Assembly (NCBI GenBank): GCA_019237515.1
Contig: JAFAGX010000180.1
Location: forward strand, 1-12,506
DNA: 12,506 nucleotides
DNA from: Acidobacteriaceae bacterium
Lineage (GTDB): Bacteria > Acidobacteriota > Terriglobia > Terriglobales > SbA1
Reading direction: 5' to 3'
The notes under the pieces are model-generated. The model made no database searches, was not told the origin of the DNA, and saw only the letters and a program-made list of their open reading frames with translations. Below, in pieces: positions 6,438-12,506 of the stretch. The position numbers and the translations under genes were made by a program. Numbering within the stretch: the stretch's first letter is position 1; each line of letters starts with the position of its first letter.

Positions 6438-8380
6438 CAACGAGCATCCCCCCTCACCAAACGGAGAGCGTCCGACAGATCAGGATCATCGGCTGCGGGT
6501 TTTGGCATGCCGTCACCATTGGTTACAACGGCTGCATCACTCTCGCCCGGCGCAAGGAAAAGATTGGTTTCGAGGCCGTGCTGCTTGGTGTAAAGCTCGT
6601 AGTACCTGCCGCGCAAGGCAAACAGCTCTTCGTGGTTGCCGCGCTCGACAACTCTTCCCTGTTCGATGACCAGAATCTGGTCTGCACGCCGAATCGTCGA
6701 CAAGCGATGAGCGATCACGAACGTCGTGCGTCCCTGCATCAAGTACGAAAGGCCCTGCTGAATGAGCGCTTCGGACTCGGAGTCGAGGCTGGACGTGGCT
6801 TCATCCAGGATCAGAATGCGCGGATCAGCGAGAATTGCACGGGCAATGGAAATTCGCTGGCGCTGCCCGCCGGACAACTTTACGCCGCGCTCGCCGACGA
6901 CGGTGTCGTACTTGTCAGGAAAATTCTCTGCGAACTCATCCACACGGGCAATGCGGCAGGCCCGCATGATCTGCTCTTCGGTTGCATCCGGGCGCGAAAA
7001 CGCGACGTTGTCGCGAATGGTCCCGTCAAATAGAAATGATTCCTGCAGAACGACGCCGAGTTGGGTGCGGTAAGAATCCAGTCGCACCGCACCCAGGTCG
7101 ATGCCATCGATGAGCACCCTGCCTTGAGTAGGCACATGGAAGGCCGAGATTAATCCGATTGTGGTGGATTTGCCTGATCCGGAAGAACCGACCAGTGCAG
7201 TCACCGTGCCTGGCGCCGCGTGAAATGAGACGTCATTTAGAACCATGCGATTGCCGTCATAGCTGAAGCTGACGTCTTCGAAATCAACGTGTCCTTCGAT
7301 TTCACCCAGTACGATGGTCCGATTCGGATCGTGATCTTCGCGCGCTTCGCTCAGAATTTCATGACTGCGCTCAAGCCCGGCGAAAGCCTCGGTGAGTTGC
7401 GTTCCGATTTGCACGATTGACATGATTGGGGCGATCAGGAATCCGAGAAATAGCGTGTAGGTGAAGAATCCACCGATGGTGAGCGTACCGGCTGCAATCT
7501 GGCGCGCGCCGGTGTACATGATCACAGCTCCGACAAGACCCATCAGCAGGCTGGCGGAAAGACTCATCACCGAAGTCGCGGTCAAACTGCGCATGACATT
7601 GTCGAGCAAGCGCTGGACGCCGCGGGAAAATACCGTTTCCTCGCGCTCTTCCGCGTGATAACCCTTGACGACACGGATGCCGCCAAGCGATTCGGCAAGA
7701 CGGCCGGTCACCTCGGCATTGATTTTGCCTCGCTCACGAAAGATCGGGCGAATAGTCTTGAATGCTTTACTGAGCGCAATCGCGAAGCAGAGCAGAAATG
7801 CAAATGCGAGGCCGGTCATCAAGGGGCTGATCCGCAGCAGCACGATGAAAGCGATGATGGCTGTGAGAATGCCGCCAACAAGATCGACCAAGCCCGTACC
7901 GATCAAGTTGCGCACGCCTTCGACATCGCTCATGATGCGCGAGACAAGTACGCCACTTTTGGTGGCATCATGAAAAGCTACGGGCAGTCTGCCAACATGA
8001 GCCTGCACTTTCTGGCGCAATTCCGCGATCAGCCGTTGCGCAGCTTTTGAGAGTAGCTGGGTTAGCGAAAAAGATGTAATGCCCTGGATCGCCGTCGCAA
8101 AGAGCACAAGCAAGACCAGTGGCTTTAATTGCTGATAGTGTTTCTTGACGATGACGGTATCAATTAAAAATTTCGTTGAGTATGGCAGCACTAAACCTGA
8201 AACCCGATTGATCACCATTAACACGAAACCAACCGCGAGCAGGCCACGGCGCGGACGCATCAGTTCCCAGATAACAGGAAGAATCTTGCGCAGCTCGGCC
8301 TTTGGGCGCGGAGTCCCGGCCAGTTTGGTCGGAGAAGCCACTTTCCTGATTAGAGTTGAGTTCGCCCGGAGAGGGTTCAT
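6437..8380 (-). CDS. MsbA/NdvA-type ABC exporter (fused membrane and ATPase domains)
   Basis: A 647-residue half-size exporter that should work as a homodimer. It has a cytosolic N-terminal tail (1-40), six helices (about 46-68, 84-106, 158-182, 186-206, 268-292, 304-326), and a complete ATPase domain. The ATPase shows Walker A GSSGSGKST (398-406), Q-loop VLQES (444-448), X-loop VVGERG (494-499), signature KLSGGQRQR (501-509), Walker B ILILDE (522-527), D-loop SSLDS (530-534) and H-loop His558. This family flips lipids (MsbA), lipid-linked glycans, peptides or cyclic beta-glucan (NdvA/ChvA) to the periplasmic side. Because a glucan-synthase gene lies two genes upstream, glucan export is a reasonable inference, but lipid flipping is as likely. 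About 47 residues after the ATPase domain (601-647), rich in Asp, Pro and Ala, are an unusual tail. The ATG at 8380 overlaps the AsmA-like stop (ATGA). Confidence 0.93.
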   Translation of the reverse strand: MNPLRANSTLIRKVASPTKLAGTPRPKAELRKILPVIWELMRPRRGLLAVGFVLMVINRVSGLVLPYSTKFLIDTVIVKKHYQQLKPLVLLVLFATAIQGITSFSLTQLLSKAAQRLIAELRQKVQAHVGRLPVAFHDATKSGVLVSRIMSDVEGVRNLIGTGLVDLVGGILTAIIAFIVLLRISPLMTGLAFAFLLCFAIALSKAFKTIRPIFRERGKINAEVTGRLAESLGGIRVVKGYHAEEREETVFSRGVQRLLDNVMRSLTATSVMSLSASLLMGLVGAVIMYTGARQIAAGTLTIGGFFTYTLFLGFLIAPIMSIVQIGTQLTEAFAGLERSHEILSEAREDHDPNRTIVLGEIEGHVDFEDVSFSYDGNRMVLNDVSFHAAPGTVTALVGSSGSGKSTTIGLISAFHVPTQGRVLIDGIDLGAVRLDSYRTQLGVVLQESFLFDGTIRDNVAFSRPDATEEQIMRACRIARVDEFAENFPDKYDTVVGERGVKLSGGQRQRISIARAILADPRILILDEATSSLDSESEALIQQGLSYLMQGRTTFVIAHRLSTIRRADQILVIEQGRVVERGNHEELFALRGRYYELYTKQHGLETNLFLAPGESDAAVVTNGDGMPKPAADDPDLSDALRLVRGDAR

Positions 8381-9963
8381 TTTGTCGGCTTATGATAAAG
8401 CCGACGCAATCGTCTCGTCGTGGAGTTTTCCTTTTGACCCGTTAAATCAACGCCGAAAGAGGGTTTCTCGTAGGTTCCGGTGATTTTAAAAGCGACTTTG
8501 GAACCTTTTGAGTGCCTCTTGAAGAGCGGTTGCAGCGTCTTCAGCAAGAGGGCCTTTGGTCCGCGGGCCAGGTTCGAGAGTGAGGAATCCAATCGCAAAA
8601 CCCCGTGGAGATTGATTCTTTCTGAAATCAGATCGTAGTTGCCTTGCATGATCGCGAAAGCGCCGGGAACGGTGAATGCCAGGTAATTGAAGGTTGCGAT
8701 CCCGTCTTTGAGGACCACGTGCCCTTTGAGGTCGGAGAGGGCTGTAGCGGTATCCTGAGCATTTTCCGAACGCGCTTCTGCACTGAGCTTGTTCACATCT
8801 TTTTGAGTGTCCTCTTTGGTAAATGCACCGGAATCGACGCCAAAATCACCCTGCAATTGCACTTTCTTCAGGAACGGCCCATTACCGGGTGGAAGCAGGA
8901 TGTGGGCCTTAAAACTGGTGGCACCCGTCATGGGGGATTTTTCGGCGGTAATAAAAAGCTTCAGGAGGTCCTCGATACGGCCCTCGCGGGATTGCATCTG
9001 CAGATCCGCAGCTCTACCTTTCTGATTGCCTTGACGGGCGACCAAGCCAGTCCATATCACCTTCGTGTTCCAGAATTGAGATTCGACTGAATTCAGCTGA
9101 ACATCACCTGATCTGGCACTGACGAAGGCGTCGAATGCGGCCTTCAGGTCCGTCTTGTGGCTGCTGCCGCTAACGAAAAATCCGGCTGTATCGGTATTGC
9201 CACGCACTCCAATTCGTGCGAGCGTTCCATCGAACTTGCCTTTTGAAGAAAGGATCCCGGCGACTCCTCCCAACGCGCCCAGGTTGGCATGCTCAAACGT
9301 GTAGTCGCCGGAGACCGGAGTGTCGTTGGTCTTACCCAAGTGCCAGGGCCCGAGTTTTCCGTCTGCAGTGATCTCTCCGGGAGGGTCGGGATTCGAGAGT
9401 TTGACATGAAACAGTACGGCTCTACCAACCTCTATGCCGCGGAGTTTGAACTCGTGCACTGCGAAGGTCGTGGGCGGCTTGTTGGGCGTGTGCGATCCGA
9501 ACTGCAGAATCGCATTATCGGCGATTAGCTCGCCGATGGTGACGTTACTGGAACTTCGGAATTTTTCATTAATCGGTTCCGCGGGAATAAACACATGCAT
9601 GCCATCGGCGCGAATTCGACCGATTCTCTTTGCGATCAGTCCGATGTAGCTGCTCTGAATGGTTAGTTTCTGAATCGTGATAATGGGCTGTATTGCCTGC
9701 TCGGTCCCGCGGCGAAACACTACGTCTTCCGCGACGCAACCGGGATGCGGGAAATACGTCGGACGAAAGTTTTTGAAACTCACGCTGCTGGAACTGGCGT
9801 CTTCCAGAGACTTCTTTACAGCTGGCTCCCGAAATGGCCAGTAAACGAGCAAAATTACGACGGCAGTAACGATGAGGATCGCAACCAGGCCGATCACGAG
9901 GCGGATGATTGGAGGCTTCCGCCGAAGAGGCAAACGAGGTGGGCTGGCAACCGCCATGTTCAC
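8377..9963 (-). CDS. AsmA-like inner-membrane-anchored periplasmic protein
   Basis: A 528-residue protein with a basic cytosolic start (PPRLPLRRKPP), one membrane helix (about 19-42) and a long beta-rich periplasmic part. After the helix comes the AsmA-type segment SLEDASSSSVSFKNF, followed by YFPHPGCVAEDVVFRRG (70-86). The C-terminal quarter (about 400-515) has the AsmA_2-like pattern: LKGHVVLKDGIATF, then FTVPGAFAIMQGNYDL, then VAFKITGTYEKPSFGVDL. AsmA relatives (TamB, YhdP, YdbH) are thought to form bridges that carry phospholipids toward the outer membrane, and shorter members are poorly studied. This one is shorter than TamB or YhdP and may not span the periplasm alone. The start is a GTG at 9963 or an ATG at 9957, with no clear Shine-Dalgarno. 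It is coupled to the downstream exporter by a four-base overlap, which ties it to lipid or glycan export. Lipid transport is inferred from the family. Confidence 0.82.
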   Translation of the reverse strand: MNMAVASPPRLPLRRKPPIIRLVIGLVAILIVTAVVILLVYWPFREPAVKKSLEDASSSSVSFKNFRPTYFPHPGCVAEDVVFRRGTEQAIQPIITIQKLTIQSSYIGLIAKRIGRIRADGMHVFIPAEPINEKFRSSSNVTIGELIADNAILQFGSHTPNKPPTTFAVHEFKLRGIEVGRAVLFHVKLSNPDPPGEITADGKLGPWHLGKTNDTPVSGDYTFEHANLGALGGVAGILSSKGKFDGTLARIGVRGNTDTAGFFVSGSSHKTDLKAAFDAFVSARSGDVQLNSVESQFWNTKVIWTGLVARQGNQKGRAADLQMQSREGRIEDLLKLFITAEKSPMTGATSFKAHILLPPGNGPFLKKVQLQGDFGVDSGAFTKEDTQKDVNKLSAEARSENAQDTATALSDLKGHVVLKDGIATFNYLAFTVPGAFAIMQGNYDLISERINLHGVLRLDSSLSNLARGPKALLLKTLQPLFKRHSKGSKVAFKITGTYEKPSFGVDLTGQKENSTTRRLRRLYHKPTK

Positions 9964-10001
9964 ATGCGAAGTGGCCTATCTTGGAAGCTGTGTAGCTCGT
10001 T

Positions 10002-10049
10002 CAGGTTGTTGCTGACCTGTGAAGATTCGTCACAGGGAATTCAGGTCAG
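10002..10049 (-). other. Competing inverted repeats after the glucan-synthase stop codon
   Basis: Three inverted repeats share one arm. CCTGTGA (10016-10022) pairs perfectly with TCACAGG (10030-10036) across a seven-base loop. CTGACCTG (10012-10019) pairs with CAGGTCAG (10042-10049), which contains the stop codon. CAGGT (10002-10006) pairs with ACCTG (10015-10019). The structures exclude one another because all use 10016-10019. There is no run of U after the hairpin on the minus strand, so this is not a standard intrinsic terminator. It could be an attenuator, an RNA-processing site or chance. Confidence 0.35.
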
Positions 10050-12506
10050 GCAGCGGCCGTTCCGTATCCTGTACGAATCGCCCGTACGTGAGCAATGGGC
10101 TTTTCGTGCAGAAGAAGTTCGGTGGCTTGCACACGTGGGCTGGCATGAAACCACTGCTGAACGATGCCGTCAAAGAGAAGGTTCGCGATGGAGAGCAGGC
10201 TCATGCCTTGATGATGCGCCATCCAGCAGCGCACAACTTCGTGCTTGTGCCGCCATGAAGCTTGCTGCACTGAGCCAAAATCGATGGACTCGTAGAAGCC
10301 GTAACGTCCCAGCCAGCCTTGCTTAGCCATCCTGCGCAGGTTGTCGAGGGCTCCTTCGGGATCCACATGCAGCGCCAGAAACGTAGAATACGGAGCGATG
10401 ACGAGCGTGTCCGTATCCGGTTCGCGCAGGCCCAGATGAGGAACCCCAAAAGCTTGATACCCGTAGTTGCCGGCGGGATCCCGCTTGGCAAATGAAGACT
10501 CGGAAATCCCCCAAGGAATGTGCTTGCCGTGCGTGTACGCCTGCTGCGCTTGTACGGCCACGGTCGTGGTGATATCGAGCAGGGTTTGCGGATAGGCGCG
10601 CATCCAGATCGACGGCATCAGGTATTCGAACATCGTGCCTGTCCAGGAGAGCAGCACTTTGCGCCCATGATCGATGGTATGAACGCGACCCAGTTGAAAC
10701 CATGTGTCCTGGGGTATGTCGTCTTTGGCGATGGCAACAAAAGTGGCAATGCGGGCCTCAGAGGCAAGCAAGTCGTAGCAGGCATCGTTTAGCTTCGAGC
10801 CTGTGACGTCATAACCGATCGACAAGAGCTTGCGGCGAGGATGTCGCAAGAAACGGTAGTCCATCTCCTCGGCGAGCCGGCTGCTGTCGGCGGTGATCGC
10901 ACGCAAATCCTCTATCAACTCCAACGTTTGGGACCGTGCCGCAGGCAGCAAGGACCGCAAGCGCTCGCGTTGATTGCTATTGCCGTTGGTGCTTGGTGCT
11001 TGTAATTTTGTTGCCAGGCGATCGATGAAAAATGGCAAGCGTTCCAGAGTGATGGTATCGATCGGTCTCAGTTTTAGCTCACTACGAACCGTGGCGAATT
11101 CCGGCAGCATCCACGGACAGTAGTCGGTTACCTCGCGACGTACATGCTCGAGGCGCACACGCACTTGTTCTTTAAACCATGTCACGTCGGTGTTGCTCTT
11201 GGGCTTCGAAGTTGTCGCGTCCAGATCTGAATCCGGAAACTCAAGCAACCCATCCAGCCAATTCTCGCCATCAAGCCGGGTCTCAATTGCCGAGACTTGT
11301 CGATAAGGAAGCGCGTGAAGTGAAACCAGGGCACGAAGATGATCAAGGAAGCCGTCGGCCAGACTGCGCTGAAACAGGGGCCGACGCAAGCGGTCCCAGC
11401 AGCCTTGTTCCAAGGTCCATAGGGAAGCGAGCAGGTTTCCATTATCAACCGACGAGATAAATTTCGGAGTTAATGGGGCCAGGGTTCGTGTGTCGTACCA
11501 GTTGAGCAAGTGCCCGTGATGTCGCTCCAGGTTCGACATCGTGGCTAAGGTTTTCAAGGTTTGCTCGGCGCATTCCCTGACCGTGAGATATCCAAATTCA
11601 CAGGCTGCCTGGCGGGCATTGAGCAGTAAGCCGAGATTCGTCGTCGAAAGGCGGGCGGCGACGCGGTAAGGATCTTCTTCCACATTGTCAGGAATCAACC
11701 AATGATGCTCGGGATTGCTGAACTCGGCGAAATATCGCCAGGTGTGGAGTGCTGCATGCCGGAGCAGGCGCTTTTCCTTGTCGGAAGGCTCCTGGAAACG
11801 AGCCCTGGGAGGACTATTCAGCCAAACGGATACCATCTTGCTGCAGGCCCAAAGCAACAGAATCGGCAGCGCCGAAAAAATCGACCATGGCTTTACGAAC
11901 CATACCAACACAGCTAAACCCAAGGCCAGGGCCGGAGTCCAATCGAGATAAATATCCAACGGTGTGCGTTTTGTAGCGCCGAGTTCCGCTTCTGCTGCGG
12001 TTTCCCACTGCAGGAGCCGCTCGCGCGTGACCAAGCGTCGCACCAGAGTGCGAACCACAGCGTCGACCGAGAGCAGCATCTGGTGAGCAAGGAAAGTTAA
12101 CGTCAAAAGGACATTGACGTTCGAGGCAAACAGGGCTTTCACTGCATCCTTGGCAATCGCACGCTGCTTCTGAATCGCAGCCCGAGTCAATTCAAATAGA
12201 AATTGGCACCACGCCGGAAGGAATAAGATTGCCAGAGTTGCCAGGGTCCACCAAACCGCACGCCCCGGCAGCACAGTCCAGCCAAGGAGAAAGAGAACCA
12301 GAGTGGCAGGTTCAACCAGGCTGCGACGAAGGTTGTCGAAGATCTTCCACTGCGAGATGAACGAGATTGGATTGGCAACGCGCTGCCCGGACTCATCGGG
12401 AACATGGGAGAACAGCCAGGTCGTAATCTGCCAGTCACCACGCAGCCACCGGTGTTTGCGGCGATTGTAAGCGCTGTAATGCGAGGGGTAATCCTCGATG
12501 ACTTCG
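10046..12506 (-). CDS. NdvB/ChvB-type cyclic beta-glucan synthase, C-terminal part, lacking GH94 domain (5' end off right edge)
   Basis: The frame is open from the window edge (codon at 12505) to the TGA at 10046, giving 819 residues of a longer protein. It begins inside the glycosyltransferase domain with YNRRKHRWLRGDWQI (13-27), matching the R/QxxRW block of NdvB-type GT84 enzymes, then SQWKIFDNLRRSLVEPATL (51-69). Membrane segments follow at about 66-105, 125-150 and 190-230. The next conserved part is HLLNWYDTRTLAPLTPKFIS and SVDNGNLLASLWTLEQG, diagnostic of NdvB. The end is a glycoamylase-like domain (about 540-805) with KLLSIGYDV, DLLASEARIATFVAIAK, HIPWGISESSFAKRD, YGYQAFGVPHLGLR and MAHHQGMSLLSIANLLFDG. 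Family members make and cyclise beta-1,2-glucan in the inner membrane. Standard NdvB continues into a GH94 phosphorylase-like domain that limits chain length. Here the protein stops 15-20 residues after the VQATELLL motif. The AsmA-like gene starts 82 bases later, so the missing domain is not simply frameshifted. Confidence 0.88.
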   Translation of the reverse strand, partial: EVIEDYPSHYSAYNRRKHRWLRGDWQITTWLFSHVPDESGQRVANPISFISQWKIFDNLRRSLVEPATLVLFLLGWTVLPGRAVWWTLATLAILFLPAWCQFLFELTRAAIQKQRAIAKDAVKALFASNVNVLLTLTFLAHQMLLSVDAVVRTLVRRLVTRERLLQWETAAEAELGATKRTPLDIYLDWTPALALGLAVLVWFVKPWSIFSALPILLLWACSKMVSVWLNSPPRARFQEPSDKEKRLLRHAALHTWRYFAEFSNPEHHWLIPDNVEEDPYRVAARLSTTNLGLLLNARQAACEFGYLTVRECAEQTLKTLATMSNLERHHGHLLNWYDTRTLAPLTPKFISSVDNGNLLASLWTLEQGCWDRLRRPLFQRSLADGFLDHLRALVSLHALPYRQVSAIETRLDGENWLDGLLEFPDSDLDATTSKPKSNTDVTWFKEQVRVRLEHVRREVTDYCPWMLPEFATVRSELKLRPIDTITLERLPFFIDRLATKLQAPSTNGNSNQRERLRSLLPAARSQTLELIEDLRAITADSSRLAEEMDYRFLRHPRRKLLSIGYDVTGSKLNDACYDLLASEARIATFVAIAKDDIPQDTWFQLGRVHTIDHGRKVLLSWTGTMFEYLMPSIWMRAYPQTLLDITTTVAVQAQQAYTHGKHIPWGISESSFAKRDPAGNYGYQAFGVPHLGLREPDTDTLVIAPYSTFLALHVDPEGALDNLRRMAKQGWLGRYGFYESIDFGSVQQASWRHKHEVVRCWMAHHQGMSLLSIANLLFDGIVQQWFHASPRVQATELLLHEKPIAHVRAIRTGYGTAAA

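Noticed and set aside
5691..6593. A 300-codon plus-strand open frame opposite the ATPase gene
   Set aside because: It lies entirely antisense to a gene with all ABC motifs, and its translation shows no recognisable domain. Long antisense frames are common opposite GC-rich coding sequence.
6395..7033. A 212-codon plus-strand frame opposite the exporter gene
   Set aside because: It is antisense to the conserved ATPase domain of the exporter, and the translation is without motifs.
10046..10060. The glucan-synthase stop as a recent frameshift that hides a GH94 domain
   Set aside because: Only 82 bases separate the stop from the next well-supported gene, and that gene is AsmA-like in the same direction, so there is no room for a missing domain downstream.
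9745..10326. A 193-codon plus-strand frame spanning the AsmA/glucan-synthase junction
   Set aside because: It overlaps well-supported minus-strand coding at both ends. The translation is Arg/Trp-rich without domain features.
1..12506. tRNA, rRNA, CRISPR repeats, insertion sequences, prophage or defence genes
   Set aside because: I looked on both strands for regular repeats, terminal inverted repeats, transposase or nuclease motifs and tRNA-like cloverleafs, and saw none. Nearly all the sequence is accounted for by envelope and transport genes.

Overview
The window is a densely packed piece of a Gram-negative, moderately GC-rich bacterial chromosome. Several proteins have a style I associate with Acidobacteriota (Terriglobia): the tetratricopeptide protein at 1641-2780, the small lysine-rich helical protein at 2783-3346 and the short AsmA-like protein at 8377-9963. 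This placement rests on remembered family character, not on a search. I see no RNA genes, mobile elements, CRISPR arrays or phage genes, and no gene-free stretch longer than about 150 bases.

Left part (1-1490, minus strand): a cytosolic family 2 glycosyltransferase is translationally coupled, through a GTGA overlap, to a multi-pass GT39/ArnT-like membrane glycosyltransferase that runs off the left edge. The pair fits the scheme in which one enzyme loads a sugar on a polyprenyl phosphate and the other moves it to an acceptor outside the inner membrane. A 150-base divergent promoter region (1491-1640) separates them from an exported TPR protein on the plus strand (1641-2780). That gene converges on the next minus-strand gene with only two bases between the stop codons.

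Right part (2783-12506, minus strand): a long, probably co-transcribed block, read from right to left. It holds (1) the 3' part of an NdvB/ChvB-type cyclic beta-glucan synthase, with the end of its glycosyltransferase domain, membrane segments and a glycoamylase-like domain, but no C-terminal GH94 phosphorylase-like domain; (2) an AsmA-like inner-membrane-anchored protein; (3) a full MsbA/NdvA-type ABC exporter; (4) a LolD/MacB-type ATPase; (5) its FtsX/MacB-type permease; (6) a secreted Esterase-D-type alpha/beta hydrolase; and (7) a small secreted or anchored lysine-rich protein of unknown function. Genes 2 to 5 overlap by one to four bases, and gene 6 follows nine bases later.

Working model (inference): this is an envelope-building module. 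A cytoplasmic-membrane synthase makes a beta-glucan, an NdvA-like exporter moves it or a lipid-linked precursor to the periplasm, and the AsmA-like protein and the LolCDE/MacB-like transporter handle lipid or lipoprotein traffic. A secreted esterase could trim acyl groups. The most notable points are the synthase without its GH94 domain, its linkage to AsmA and two different ABC systems, and a set of competing inverted repeats just after the synthase stop codon.
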